From Rheinheimera sp. 4Y26 (lineage in GTDB: Bacteria; Pseudomonadota; Gammaproteobacteria; Enterobacterales; Alteromonadaceae), in contig NZ_JAOBWS010000010.1 in the NCBI RefSeq assembly GCF_025245835.1, positions 62,001 through 126,000 on the forward strand: 64,000 bases of DNA, written 5' to 3'. The notes beneath the pieces were generated by a model that was given only the letters and a program-made list of their open reading frames with translations, ran no database searches and was not told the origin of the DNA. The first letter of the stretch is position 1. Every line of letters starts with the position of its first letter. The position numbers were made by a program, and so were the translations under genes. This document shows positions 51,496 through 61,458 of this stretch, piece after piece.

Positions 51496-52261
51496 TTTAG
51501 TTGCCAGTCATAAGGTGATGCGCAACTATCTGGCTGCGCTCTTAACCGAAGAGCAGGAGCCGGAGGTTCAGACCAAAGTTGCTGAAGTGAAAAAACAGCA
51601 ACTGAATCAGCTATTGGCAACAGTGCAACCTGACAAGCCTAAAGCTGCAGCAGTTCCGGCTGCAACAGCAGCACCTAAGATTGAAGCAAAAGTTCAGCCG
51701 GAAATTGTCAAACCAGCACCGGCTGCTACAGCCAACAAAGTTGTGGTGCCAGAGGTTGTTGTAAAAGCAGTTCCGCCGGCAGCGCCTGCGATGCCTGTTG
51801 TTGAAAAAACCTACCGGCAGGGCCGTTTCCAGGCACTGTTTTTTGAGGTGGCCGGTTTAAAAGTAGCATTACCGCTAAAAGATTTAGGCGGCATTCATAA
51901 AATCACTGCGATCAACACTTTACCCGGCAAGCCGCTCTGGTATAAAGGGGTGATGTTATACCGCGAGCAAAAAATTAATGTGGTCGATACCGCCCGCTGG
52001 GTGATGCCAGAAAAGTACGACCAACAACTGGCAGAAAGTCTAAACTATCAATATGTTATTATGCTGGGCAAAAGTTCATGGGGTATCGCCTGTGAATCCT
52101 TGATCAACACAGTAGCCTTAGAACAAGAAGATGTAAAATGGCGTGAGGCCCAGGGTAAACGCCCATGGTTAGCCGGATTGATTAAACAACATATGTGTGC
52201 TTTGTTAGATGTGGATGCCTTGATTGCGTTGCTCGCGCAGGGCGCAGGCAGTTCAGACTAA
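51488..52261 (+). CDS. parP: CheW-domain coupling protein ParP
   Basis: ParP links ParC to CheA and protects polar arrays. The 257-residue product has an N-terminal part that would contact ParC, an Ala/Pro/Lys/Val linker (about 50-105) and a C-terminal CheW-like AIF domain (about 110-250) with RFQALFFEVAGLKVALPLKD and LNYQYVIMLGKSSWGIACES. Its order parC-parP-cheW is that of Vibrio. CheA in this window has three LID-like repeats to bind it. Confidence 0.9.
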   Translation: MSDLVASHKVMRNYLAALLTEEQEPEVQTKVAEVKKQQLNQLLATVQPDKPKAAAVPAATAAPKIEAKVQPEIVKPAPAATANKVVVPEVVVKAVPPAAPAMPVVEKTYRQGRFQALFFEVAGLKVALPLKDLGGIHKITAINTLPGKPLWYKGVMLYREQKINVVDTARWVMPEKYDQQLAESLNYQYVIMLGKSSWGIACESLINTVALEQEDVKWREAQGKRPWLAGLIKQHMCALLDVDALIALLAQGAGSSD

Positions 52262-52288
52262 GCACGGACCAAGGTAGAGGAGCGATTC

Positions 52289-52783
52289 ATGAGCAATTTA
52301 TTGGCGCAAGCAGGTAATAGCAAAGAACAAAGTGATGTAGTACTGCAATGGGTGACCTTTAAGCTGCAGGAAGAAACCTACGGTATTAACGTAATGCAGG
52401 TGCAGGAAGTGTTGCGTTATACCGACATAGCTCCGGTGCCTGGTGCGCCTTCTTATGTGCTTGGCATTATCAATTTGCGTGGTAACGTAGTGACCGTTAT
52501 CGATACCCGTTCACGTTTTGGTTTACCGCCTTCTGATGTTACCGAAAACAGCCGTATTGTGATTATCGAAGCGGACAAACAGGTGATTGGTATCCTGGTC
52601 GACAGCGTGGCTGAAGTGGTTTACTTACGTGGTTCCGAAATTGACACTGCGCCAAATGTTGGCACAGATGAAAGCGCTAAATTTATTCAGGGTGTATCAA
52701 ACCGCGATGGTGAGTTGTTGATCCTGGTTGATCTGAACAAATTGCTCACTGATGAAGAGTGGGACGAAATTACCAGTATTTAA
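52289..52783 (+). CDS. cheW: Chemotaxis coupling protein CheW
   Basis: CheW couples receptors to CheA. The 164-residue product has the CheW beta-barrel signatures VLQWVTFKLQEETYGINVMQ and YVLGIINLRGNVVTVIDTRS and ends with LILVDLNKLLTDEEW. AGAGGAG lies before the ATG. It follows parP by 27 bases. Confidence 0.96.
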   Translation: MSNLLAQAGNSKEQSDVVLQWVTFKLQEETYGINVMQVQEVLRYTDIAPVPGAPSYVLGIINLRGNVVTVIDTRSRFGLPPSDVTENSRIVIIEADKQVIGILVDSVAEVVYLRGSEIDTAPNVGTDESAKFIQGVSNRDGELLILVDLNKLLTDEEWDEITSI

Positions 52784-53249
52784 GCGGTTCCTGCCTGTGC
52801 CTTTTCCGATTGAATGGTTAACCCTTGCCATAGTGCCAGCAGTAGCAATACTGCTGGTTTTTGTTGTGGTGTGGCAACACAAAATAACGCAGCGGCAATT
52901 GTTGTTGCAAACTGAGCGGATGGAAGAGTTGCAGCAAGCGCTGAATATCAGCCGGGCCGAAGTGGAAGAGTTGCGAAACGGTGTGATTGGTGTTGGCCAG
53001 CGTATTTTGTCGGCAGAGCGTTTGTTACAGCAATTGCAGTTATCGCAGCAAAGCCAGGCGGCTGAGCTGGAGCAGTTATCAGAACATCAGCAAAAAATTC
53101 AGCTGGCCGATCCAGAATCAAAACTTTACAGCAGGGCGATGAAGATGGTGCAACTTGGCGCCGGTCTTGATGAAATTATGCAGGAATGTGAATTACCCCG
53201 TGCCGAAGCCGAGTTACTGCTGAATCTGCATCGCCAGCAACAAGGCTAG
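52752..53249 (+). CDS. DUF2802 family membrane protein downstream of cheW
   Basis: The 165-residue product has one N-terminal membrane segment (about 22-44), a long coiled coil (about 48-115, Gln/Glu/Leu-rich) and a C-terminal DUF2802-type motif (residues about 122-160, KMVQLGAGLDEIMQECELPR then AEAELLLNLHRQQ). Such proteins end the chemotaxis operon in Vibrio, Shewanella and Pseudomonas; the function is unknown. The frame begins inside cheW; a GTG at 52797, beyond the cheW stop with AAGCGG upstream, is an equally likely start and would give 150 residues. Confidence 0.85.
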   Translation: MKSGTKLPVFKRFLPVPFPIEWLTLAIVPAVAILLVFVVVWQHKITQRQLLLQTERMEELQQALNISRAEVEELRNGVIGVGQRILSAERLLQQLQLSQQSQAAELEQLSEHQQKIQLADPESKLYSRAMKMVQLGAGLDEIMQECELPRAEAELLLNLHRQQQG

Positions 53250-53560
53250 TTTGTTGACCACTATTGATCTTGAGTCTGGCATCAGGTGTTGAATGATGCC
53301 ATCAAAGTCGATGGCTGAGTGGTTTTTCAGAGCTGTGTTGTGGTCTTTGTTATTTTATCCGCCCCTGTTGTAACTGAATCCCCCCTGTCGCAACTGAAGT
53401 ACCGCTATCGTAAAACCGTTGCGTTATTTTGTTCCTTTATCAGCCGCAACAGCCCGAATACTGCGGGATCTGCGCTGTTATTGCCCCCTGCAATGCTGTT
53501 ACTTTACCCCCAGGTTTGATAAGCTGCGTGCTATTTACGGCTAAGCTACGGGATCTGCTT
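53250..53560. other. Non-coding gap between chemotaxis and polysaccharide clusters
   Basis: No gene is supported here. A 7-bp hairpin (GGCATCA 53278-53284 with TGATGCC 53294-53300) may end the chemotaxis transcript but has no immediate T-run. A 20-bp imperfect direct repeat sits at 53361-53380 and 53381-53400 (core CCCCTGTNGNAACTGAA). No ops/JUMPstart element was found. Confidence 0.5.
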
Positions 53561-54691
53561 ATGTTAAAGGTACTCAGTGTGTTTGGAACCCGGCCGGAAG
53601 CTATTAAAATGGCGCCGCTGGTTAACTTATTAAAACAGGATCCGGCCATCGACAGCCGTGTTTGTGTCACAGGTCAACACCGTGAAATGTTAGATCAGGT
53701 GCTGAAATTGTTTCATATCGTACCTGAGTATGATTTGGCCATTATGAAGGCCGGCCAGGATTTGTATGACGTATCCACCAGTATTCTGTTAAATATCAAA
53801 CCTGTACTGCGTGATTTTAAGCCTGATATTGTTCTGGTTCATGGCGATACCAGCACGACTTTTGCTGCAGCACTGGCCTGTTATTATGAAAAAACCGCTG
53901 TGGGACATGTTGAGGCCGGGCTTCGAACCGGCAATATTTACAGCCCATGGCCGGAAGAAGCTAACCGACGTTTAACCGGTGCTATTACCACTTTGCACTT
54001 TGCGCCAACTGCTACCTCAGAGCAAAATTTGTTGGCGGAAAATGTTGATCCGGCCAAAGTGTTTGTCACAGGTAATACAGTGATAGACGCGCTGCATCAG
54101 GTGGTTGCCAAGATTGACGCCGACCAGCAATTATCCGCCGATTTTGCCAGCAAATTCCCTTACGGTCAGGACGGTCGCAGACTGATTTTAGTCACAGGCC
54201 ATCGCCGTGAAAGTTTTGGGGCTGGTTTTGAAAACATTTGTGCTGCACTTAAAGCCATTGCTGAACAGTTTCCGGATGCTGACATTGTGTATCCGGTGCA
54301 TTTAAATCCGAATGTGCGTGAGCCTGTGTTCCGTCTGCTCAGCAATGCCTCTAACGTGCATTTAATTGAGCCGCAGGATTATTTGCCTTTTGTCTACCTG
54401 ATGAGCCGCAGTTACCTGGTACTGACCGACTCAGGTGGTATTCAGGAAGAAGCGCCTTCTTTGGGCAAACCTGTGCTGGTGATGCGCGATACCACAGAGC
54501 GGCCTGAAGCTGTAGCTGCAGGTACTGTGAAGCTGGTGGGTACTGATAAAGATAAAATTGTCAGTGAAGTCAGTAAATTGATGACCGATAGTCACTATTA
54601 TCAGACCATGAGTTTTGCCCACAACCCCTATGGTGACGGTCAGGCCTGCAGCCGTATTGTGGATGCGATAAAAGCTTATTTTGCAAAATAA
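53561..54691 (+). CDS. wecB: Non-hydrolysing UDP-GlcNAc 2-epimerase WecB
   Basis: Interconverts UDP-GlcNAc and UDP-ManNAc. From ATG 53561 the product is 376 residues, the usual length, with [60 protein letters not shown] and [20 protein letters not shown]. The frame is open a further 44 codons upstream but that part is not family-like and has no ribosome site. It differs from the NeuC/LegG enzyme at 15996, which releases the nucleotide. It starts the polysaccharide cluster. Confidence 0.93.
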   Translation: MLKVLSVFGTRPEAIKMAPLVNLLKQDPAIDSRVCVTGQHREMLDQVLKLFHIVPEYDLAIMKAGQDLYDVSTSILLNIKPVLRDFKPDIVLVHGDTSTTFAAALACYYEKTAVGHVEAGLRTGNIYSPWPEEANRRLTGAITTLHFAPTATSEQNLLAENVDPAKVFVTGNTVIDALHQVVAKIDADQQLSADFASKFPYGQDGRRLILVTGHRRESFGAGFENICAALKAIAEQFPDADIVYPVHLNPNVREPVFRLLSNASNVHLIEPQDYLPFVYLMSRSYLVLTDSGGIQEEAPSLGKPVLVMRDTTERPEAVAAGTVKLVGTDKDKIVSEVSKLMTDSHYYQTMSFAHNPYGDGQACSRIVDAIKAYFAK

Positions 54692-54801
54692 CAGATAAAC
54701 GGAACAGGCCACAAAGGCAGCAGCACTTTGTGGCTTTTGACGTTGTGGCGCCAGCCTGAACTCAACAGCCTGAGCAGACAACAACAAGGACAGCACAGTA
54801 T

Positions 54802-55827
54802 ATGATGAATACATTCGAACAACGCCAGCAAGAATTACTGGCAGCACCCAAAACCTGGCTGGTGACAGGCTGCGCCGGTTTTATTGGCTCTAACTTATTA
54901 GAAACCTTATTAAAGCTGAACCAGAAAGTGGTGGGGCTGGATAATTTTGCCACTGGTCACAGGCACAATCTGCAACAGGTGCAGCAGTTAGTCACGCCAG
55001 AGCAGTGGCAGGCCTTTCGTTTTATTGAAGGGGATATCCGCGAGCTCAGTGATTGCCAGAAGGCGGTTGCCGGTGTCGATTATGTGTTACATCAGGCTGC
55101 TTTAGGCTCAGTGCCGCGCTCTATTAATGATCCTATTGCCACCAACAACACCAATATCAGCGGTTTTTTAAATATGCTGCAGGCGGCCAAAGAAGCCGGC
55201 GTGCAGGGTTTTGTCTATGCGGCTTCGAGCTCCACTTATGGTGATCATCCGGCTTTGCCCAAAGTGGAAGCCAATATTGGTAATCCGCTGTCACCTTATG
55301 CGGTTACTAAATATGTCAATGAGCTCTACGCCGACGTATTTTCCCGCTGTTACGGTTTTCACAGCATAGGGCTTCGTTATTTTAATGTGTTTGGCCCAAG
55401 ACAAGACCCTAATGGTGCTTATGCTGCTGTGATCCCCAAATGGACAGCTGCAATGCTGGCGGGCGACGATGTAGTGATCAACGGTGATGGTGAAACCAGT
55501 CGTGATTTTTGCTTTGTCGCCAATGCGGTACAGGCCAATATTCTGGCTGCCACCACCGCACTTGGCAAAAGTGAAGTCTTTAATGTGGCTGTGGGTGACA
55601 GAACCACATTAAACGATTTATTTCACGCCATTCAGCAAAGGCTCAGCGCCAATGGTGCCCACTACCAGAAAGAACCACAGTACCGCGATTTTCGCGCTGG
55701 TGATGTGCGCCATTCACAGGCCGATGTCAGCAAAGCGGAGCGGTTATTGGGTTATGTACCAAGCCATACGCTCAGTGCAGGTCTGGCGGTTGCTATGCCC
55801 TGGTATATCCAGCACAACAGCAAATAA
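54802..55827 (+). CDS. UDP-N-acetylhexosamine 4-epimerase (WbpP/TviC-like)
   Basis: Extended SDR of 341 residues that likely interconverts UDP-GlcNAc and UDP-GalNAc, or their uronic acids. Motifs: [19 protein letters not shown] (about 19-37), [20 protein letters not shown], the catalytic YxxxK in [14 protein letters not shown], and [20 protein letters not shown]. The extra N-terminal helix before the Rossmann motif is typical of WbpP/TviC. The TviB-like dehydrogenase beginning at 63451 is its usual pathway partner, suggesting UDP-GalNAcA as product. Confidence 0.9.
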   Translation: MMNTFEQRQQELLAAPKTWLVTGCAGFIGSNLLETLLKLNQKVVGLDNFATGHRHNLQQVQQLVTPEQWQAFRFIEGDIRELSDCQKAVAGVDYVLHQAALGSVPRSINDPIATNNTNISGFLNMLQAAKEAGVQGFVYAASSSTYGDHPALPKVEANIGNPLSPYAVTKYVNELYADVFSRCYGFHSIGLRYFNVFGPRQDPNGAYAAVIPKWTAAMLAGDDVVINGDGETSRDFCFVANAVQANILAATTALGKSEVFNVAVGDRTTLNDLFHAIQQRLSANGAHYQKEPQYRDFRAGDVRHSQADVSKAERLLGYVPSHTLSAGLAVAMPWYIQHNSK

Positions 55828-55870
55828 GGCGCAGCTTCGGTTCTGTGCAGCTTACAAAAAGGCATATTGA

Positions 55871-57211
55871 ATGAAAGTCACAGTTTTTGGCATTGGTTAT
55901 GTCGGGTTAGTGCAGGCAGCTGTGCTGGCCGAAGCCGGGCATAAAGTTTGTTGTGTGGATGTGAATCCTAAAAGGGTTGCAGATTTACAAGCCGGAATTA
56001 TTCCTATTTTTGAACCTGGTTTATCTTCGCTGGTACAGCAGGGTGTGGCACAGGGCCTGCTGGAATTCACCACAGACGCTGCCACAGGTGTGCACTTTGG
56101 TGAATTACAGTTTATTGCGGTGGGAACACCGCCGGATGAAGACGGTTCGGCCGATTTAAAGTACGTGTTAAAAGTGGCGACCAGCATTGCCGAGCATATG
56201 ACCAGCCCTAAAGTTGTGATTAATAAGTCCACGGTGCCGGTTGGCACCGGCGATAAAGTTAAAGCTGTGATTGCTCAAACTCTGGCGCAGCGTCAGGCTG
56301 ATATTGATTTTGCCGTAGTCTCAAACCCGGAGTTTTTAAAAGAAGGCGCGGCGGTGGCAGATTGTCAGCGCCCGGATCGTATTATTCTGGGCACCGACAA
56401 CCCTTGGGCAGAACAGCAATTACGCGAGTTGTATGCGCCTTTTAACCGCAATCATGACAAAATTATTGTGATGGATGTGCGAAGCGCCGAGCTCACCAAA
56501 TACGCCGCCAACTGCATGCTGGCCACCAAAATCAGTTTTATGAATGAAATGGCCAATTTAGCTGAGCTGTTGGGGGCTGATATTGAGCAGGTGCGCCACG
56601 GCATCGGCTCTGATCCACGCATTGGTTACCACTTTATTTACCCCGGCTGTGGTTATGGCGGCTCTTGTTTCCCTAAAGATGTGCAGGCGCTTATCCGCAC
56701 TGCGGAACAAACCGGTTATAACACCAGTCTGCTCAAGTCGGTCGAAGCGGTGAATAACGCGCAAAAACACAAGTTATTTGCCAAACTGGCACAGCATTTT
56801 GCTGGCGAACTGGCCGGTAAAACCATCGCTATCTGGGGTTTGAGTTTTAAACCCAATACCGACGATATGCGCGAAGCGCCAAGCCGGGCCCTGATGGAAG
56901 CCTTATGGGCGGCCGGTGCCAGGGTACAGGCCTTTGACCCCGAAGCCATGGAAGAAACCCAGCGGATTTATGGCATCAGAGCAGATTTACAGCTGGTGGG
57001 CACCAAAGAAGCCGCTTTGCATCAGGCTGATGTATTGGTGATTTGTACTGAGTGGAAAACCTTCAGATCACCCGATTTTGACCTCTTAAAACAAAGCCTG
57101 CGTCAGCCAGTGATTGTGGATGGCCGTAATCTGTTTGACCCGGCCAAAATGCAGCAACTTGGTTTTGCTTATTATGCAATAGGGCGGGGCGACAGTGTGC
57201 GTAAGTACTAA
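55871..57211 (+). CDS. ugd: UDP-glucose 6-dehydrogenase
   Basis: Oxidises UDP-glucose to UDP-glucuronate with two NAD+. The 446-residue product has the dinucleotide motif [53 protein letters not shown], and the catalytic Cys in [14 protein letters not shown]; the three-domain length is normal. It provides GlcA for the polymer, alongside HexNAc derivatives. Confidence 0.93.
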   Translation: MKVTVFGIGYVGLVQAAVLAEAGHKVCCVDVNPKRVADLQAGIIPIFEPGLSSLVQQGVAQGLLEFTTDAATGVHFGELQFIAVGTPPDEDGSADLKYVLKVATSIAEHMTSPKVVINKSTVPVGTGDKVKAVIAQTLAQRQADIDFAVVSNPEFLKEGAAVADCQRPDRIILGTDNPWAEQQLRELYAPFNRNHDKIIVMDVRSAELTKYAANCMLATKISFMNEMANLAELLGADIEQVRHGIGSDPRIGYHFIYPGCGYGGSCFPKDVQALIRTAEQTGYNTSLLKSVEAVNNAQKHKLFAKLAQHFAGELAGKTIAIWGLSFKPNTDDMREAPSRALMEALWAAGARVQAFDPEAMEETQRIYGIRADLQLVGTKEAALHQADVLVICTEWKTFRSPDFDLLKQSLRQPVIVDGRNLFDPAKMQQLGFAYYAIGRGDSVRKY

Positions 57212-57271
57212 CGCCGCAGCAGTTTATACAAGGGTTCCTGATATAAAAATGGTTTTCGTAAGCGAGGGTAA

Positions 57272-58294
57272 ATGAAGGTTATTGTGACGGGAGGCGCGGG
57301 CTTTATTGGTTCTGCACTGGTCAAAGCTATTTTGCAGGATACGACCTGGCAGGTGCTGATCATTGATAAACTGACTTATGCCGCCACCCCGCCGGATCTA
57401 TCTGAGCTGAATCCCGATGGGCGATGCAGCTTTGCCCGGCTAGATATATGTTGTGCAGAGGCTTTGTCTGAGCTTATCCACAATTATGCACCTGACGCTC
57501 TCTTTCATCTTGCTGCTGAGACTCACGTCGACAGGTCTATTTCAGGGCCGGCGGATTTTATTCAGTCCAATATTTATGGCACTTATCAGTTACTTGAAGT
57601 GGCAAAACAGTATTGGCTGGGTTTATCTGATGCCAAAAAACACACTTTCAGATTTTTGCATGTGTCGACAGATGAAGTGTATGGCGACATTGCCGCGGAT
57701 GCGCCGGCGGCAACCGAGCTGCATCCTTATGCGCCGAGCAGTCCCTATTCCGCTTCAAAAGCCGCAGCGGATCACCTTGTGATGTCCTGGCACCGCACTT
57801 ATGGCTTGCCGGTCATTATTACTCACAGCTCTAATAATTTTGGTCCGGGTCAATATCCGGAAAAGCTGATCCCAAGGATGATTTCCAATGCACTCATGCT
57901 CGAGCCTTTACCGCTGTATGGCAATGGTCAGCAAATCAGGGATTGGCTTTATGTTGAGGACCATGTGCAGGCGCTGATCCTGGTGATCCAGCAAGGGCAG
58001 GTTGGTAGCAGGTACAATATTGCCGGAGATAACCAATTAAAAAATTTAGATTTAGTTCTGATGCTGACAGAACTGCTTGATGAGTTGGCGTTTGAAAAAA
58101 GAGGTACAGTGCAGAGTTACCGTCATTTGATTCAGTTTGTTCAGGACAGGCCCGGTCACGATATCCGTTATGCGCTGGACGCGTCAAAGATCAGGCATGA
58201 ACTGGGCTGGCGCCCCGCGGCGGATTTTAAACAGCGCCTGCGTGAAACTGTTTTATCGCATCTTGCTGGCGCAGAAGAGAGCCAGGATGGTTAA
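57272..58294 (+). CDS. rfbB: dTDP-glucose 4,6-dehydratase RfbB-like
   Basis: Converts dTDP-glucose to the 4-keto-6-deoxy intermediate of 6-deoxyhexoses. The 340-residue product has IVTGGAGFIGSALVKAIL, FHLAAETHVDRSISGPADFI, the catalytic triad motif VSTDEVYGDI, PYSASKAAADHLVMSWHRTY and NNFGPGQYPEKLIPRMI. The usual partners rmlA, rmlC and rmlD are not adjacent, so either they lie elsewhere or the product goes to another 6-deoxy amino sugar. GAGGG precedes the ATG. Confidence 0.92.
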   Translation: MKVIVTGGAGFIGSALVKAILQDTTWQVLIIDKLTYAATPPDLSELNPDGRCSFARLDICCAEALSELIHNYAPDALFHLAAETHVDRSISGPADFIQSNIYGTYQLLEVAKQYWLGLSDAKKHTFRFLHVSTDEVYGDIAADAPAATELHPYAPSSPYSASKAAADHLVMSWHRTYGLPVIITHSSNNFGPGQYPEKLIPRMISNALMLEPLPLYGNGQQIRDWLYVEDHVQALILVIQQGQVGSRYNIAGDNQLKNLDLVLMLTELLDELAFEKRGTVQSYRHLIQFVQDRPGHDIRYALDASKIRHELGWRPAADFKQRLRETVLSHLAGAEESQDG

Positions 58295-58479
58295 AACGGG
58301 AAATGCAAAGTTTGAATTGTGTTTAGTAACAGTTGATTACATGGAAAAACCTCGCTGTTGAGCAATCAGACATAGTAGAATATCCGGCTCGCGTTTTAGT
58401 GCCTATATGAGCCTTGATGTGTAACCTTATGTTTTGTATTGGTTTTGCGCGAATTTTATAAGAAAGATGGAGTAACATA

Positions 58480-61287
58480 GTGACAAATTTTTTTAGAAAG
58501 CTTACCGCCTTTTTAGCTGTTGGATGTCTTTCATTTGCCCTGCAAGCGGCTACCCCGTCTCCTGCAATGATGGCTCAGTTTAATAAGTTGCCAAAATCGG
58601 AGCAGGCCCGGATTGCAAAACAATACGGCCTTAAAGTCAGCGATCTGAAAAAATCAAAATCAGAAAACTCGTCAGATACTGAAGAGAAAAAAGAGTCGGA
58701 GACCTTTTCAGAAAAAAACAAAAACTCAGCAAAAGAAGAATTTCCGGCTGAAATGAAAAGCAAGGAGCCGGTGCGGTTTGGCTTAAGCTTTTTTGAAAAT
58801 ATTGATACAGAGCTCGACACAAAATCAGGTACTCCGGTGCCGAGTAACTATCGTATTGGCCCGGATGACGAGCTCAGAGTGCAGGTTTTTGGCGCTAAAC
58901 CAATGGATGAAGAGCTTCAGGTTGCCAGAGACGGTACTGTATCTATCAGTGAGATTGGTGTGGTTTCGGTTGCCGGCCTGACTTTTGCCGAAGCAAAACA
59001 ATCAATTACCCAACGTATTCAGGCCGCCAACGTCGGCGCTGAAGTGAACGTCAGTATGGGACAGTTGCGCACCATCAGCGTTATTGTGGCCGGCGAAGCT
59101 AAAAGGCCCGGCTCATACACTGTTCCGGCCTTATCTTCAGTGGTTGATGTATTAGTGCAGGCTGGTGGTATCAGCGACATTGGTGCGCTGCGTGGCATTC
59201 AGTTACAGCGCAAAGATGGCACAAAAATAGCCGTAGATTTATACCGCTTATTGCTTGGCGGTGATTCAAATGTTGATCAAGCTTTACAAAATGGCGATGT
59301 GGTCTTTATTGCGCCTTATGCCGCTTTAGCGGAAGCTGCCGGCGAAGTATTACGCCCGGCTCTGTATGAAATTGGCACCAACGAAACTGTTGGTGATCTG
59401 GTCAGAATGGCAGGCGGTGGTAAAGCGCAGGCATTTTTAAATGGCGTCACGCTTGAGCGCATTGAAAAAAATGCGGTGCGCACCATGATCAATCTCGACC
59501 TTTCATCGGCCAGTGATTTACAACAACCAATCCGTAATGGCGATGTGGTTCGTTTTGGTAAAGTGTCGTCAAATATTCAGAACAAAATCGAAATTATTGG
59601 TGCTGTGGCAAGGCCTGGTGTTTACGCCCACCGCGAATCTATGCATGTCAGCGATATCTTGTCATCAATCTGGGCTGATTTAACTATTGATACCGATTTA
59701 GACTACGCCCTGGTGGTGAGTCGTTCCGGTAGCAACAATAAAATATCAATTCAGCAATTTAACCTTGGTAAAGCCATAGAGTTTCCAAAAAGTACTGATG
59801 ATCTGCTGTTACAGGGTCAGGACTCTATTTACGTATTTAGTTATAACGCGCCGAGACTTCGGGATGAAGTGGATACCTTATTGTTTGAGCGTTATCAGGA
59901 AGCATTAACCTTATCCGGTGAGATGACGACGTTAAATAAAGAATTAACGCCTGAACTGAGCGAGCAGTCTGAGGAGCAGGTCCGCTCTTTGATTTCCAAA
60001 GCCGGTTTTACCAGCCTGGCTTTTAGCCTGGTGTTGAATGAAGAAGAAACAGCACTCGCTGAAAAGCGTCAGCTGGTTGAAACCGAAGACTCTAAGCGTC
60101 AGCGTGAATTAATGCAGCGTTTGCCCGAAAGTCACCACAAGCTTGTGGCGAGGCTGATGCGCGAGTTTCTTGACGACGTACATAAAAAGCCTGAGATACG
60201 GCAACTCTCTGCAGGTCTGACACGCGAAGAGTTGTTATTTAACCTGCTGAATGAATTAAAAACCCGCAGTTCTGGGGTATCAAATCATGCCGTTGTGTAT
60301 GTGTCTGGTGAAGTGAAATATCCGGGTCAATATCCGAAACCAGAGCAGGGCTCAGTTGAAGACTTAATTGCTGCAGCAGGTGGTTTGTTGCCTGGCGCCT
60401 TCCTTGAACGGGCCGAGTTAACCAGAGCCACTATTAACGAAAGTGGTGCTGTTCAGGTTGAACACATGGATATCAAGCTGTTTGACGAATTGTCGCAAAA
60501 GACGCAAACGCTGTTACAAAGCCGCGACAGGTTAAATGTGTTCCGTCTGACTGACTGGGATCAGGAACAGCGGGTCACTATTGCTGGCCAGGTCCGGTTC
60601 CCGGGCGAATATTCAGTGCGCAGCGGCGAAACTCTGGCTGATGTGTTAAAACGCGCCGGTGGCCTGACACAAAACGCTTTTCCTCAGGGCGCTGTGATGA
60701 TCAGGGAACAGGTGAAAGCTCAGGAAGTTGAGCAAATTACCAAACTGACACAACAATTACGCCGCGACATTGCAGCCCGCACTTTATCAGCGGAGTCAGC
60801 GACCCTGAGTACTCAGGATGCCTTGTCGATGCTGAGTGAAATTGAAAAAGTGAAACCGGTTGGGCGACTGGTTGTTGATGTAAAAGCTGTGGCTGAAGGC
60901 AGTCAGGATGATGATTTTGTTCTGGAAAACGGCGATTACCTGATGATCCCAACCCGCAAAACCACAGTGTCCATTGTGGGTGAAGTACAACATCCTTCCA
61001 GCCACAGATACAGAGCTGGCCTGACACTGGACGATTATATGCGTTTGGCGGGCGGTTCGAGAAAACGGGCTGATGAAGACCGTGTTTATATTATCCGTGC
61101 CGATGGTTCAGTACTGGTGCCGCAAAAACAAAGCTGGTTTGCTTTAAGCAGCGAGGAAATTCAGCCAGGCGATACCATTGTGGTGCCACTTGATACTGAA
61201 TTTAAAGACAATATTAGTTTATGGGCTCAGCTCACCCAAATTTTCTATCAAAGTGCAGTTGCTTTAGCCGCAATTAATTCGTTTTAG
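58480..61287 (+). CDS. Multi-SLBB polysaccharide export protein (Wza family)
   Basis: Outer-membrane polysaccharide export protein, 935 residues, more than twice the length of E. coli Wza. A signal peptide (about 1-23, ending LQAATP) is followed by a charged Lys/Ser/Glu linker, the Poly_export domain (about 120-200, SNYRIGPDDELRVQVFGAKP) and about six SLBB-like units marked by G(E/A)xxxPGxY-type motifs (for example VAGEAKRPGSYTVPALSSVV, VSGEVKYPGQYPKPEQGSVE, IAGQVRFPGEYSVRSGETLA). A Cys at residue 16 gives only a poor lipobox (LAVGC). The start is GTG with GGAG upstream. Large SLBB proteins of this type occur in Shewanella-like polysaccharide clusters. Confidence 0.9.
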   Translation: MTNFFRKLTAFLAVGCLSFALQAATPSPAMMAQFNKLPKSEQARIAKQYGLKVSDLKKSKSENSSDTEEKKESETFSEKNKNSAKEEFPAEMKSKEPVRFGLSFFENIDTELDTKSGTPVPSNYRIGPDDELRVQVFGAKPMDEELQVARDGTVSISEIGVVSVAGLTFAEAKQSITQRIQAANVGAEVNVSMGQLRTISVIVAGEAKRPGSYTVPALSSVVDVLVQAGGISDIGALRGIQLQRKDGTKIAVDLYRLLLGGDSNVDQALQNGDVVFIAPYAALAEAAGEVLRPALYEIGTNETVGDLVRMAGGGKAQAFLNGVTLERIEKNAVRTMINLDLSSASDLQQPIRNGDVVRFGKVSSNIQNKIEIIGAVARPGVYAHRESMHVSDILSSIWADLTIDTDLDYALVVSRSGSNNKISIQQFNLGKAIEFPKSTDDLLLQGQDSIYVFSYNAPRLRDEVDTLLFERYQEALTLSGEMTTLNKELTPELSEQSEEQVRSLISKAGFTSLAFSLVLNEEETALAEKRQLVETEDSKRQRELMQRLPESHHKLVARLMREFLDDVHKKPEIRQLSAGLTREELLFNLLNELKTRSSGVSNHAVVYVSGEVKYPGQYPKPEQGSVEDLIAAAGGLLPGAFLERAELTRATINESGAVQVEHMDIKLFDELSQKTQTLLQSRDRLNVFRLTDWDQEQRVTIAGQVRFPGEYSVRSGETLADVLKRAGGLTQNAFPQGAVMIREQVKAQEVEQITKLTQQLRRDIAARTLSAESATLSTQDALSMLSEIEKVKPVGRLVVDVKAVAEGSQDDDFVLENGDYLMIPTRKTTVSIVGEVQHPSSHRYRAGLTLDDYMRLAGGSRKRADEDRVYIIRADGSVLVPQKQSWFALSSEEIQPGDTIVVPLDTEFKDNISLWAQLTQIFYQSAVALAAINSF

Positions 61288-61346
61288 TACATAGGATGAT
61301 AATTTGGTTGCGTTTGATGTTTCATTTGTAACGCGACACAGCAATG

Positions 61347-61373
61347 GCTTTGCCCGGATCTTCCAGGCAAAGC
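61347..61373 (+). terminator. Possible weak terminator after the SLBB gene
   Basis: GCTTTGCC (61347-61354) pairs with GGCAAAGC (61366-61373) around an 11-base loop, followed by TGTTTATTT. It may only attenuate, since the wzz-like gene has no clear promoter of its own. Confidence 0.45.
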
Positions 61374-61458
61374 TGTTTATTTAAGTTAGATATATGAATT
61401 CGCTAACAAAGTTTATGTTTCAAAGGTATTTGAAATTCTGTTGATCTAGGAGTTATTC

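Noticed and set aside
53429-53560. 44-codon N-terminal extension of wecB
   Set aside because: The family starts at the [15 protein letters not shown] motif right after ATG 53561; upstream codons are Cys/Pro-rich and lack a ribosome site.
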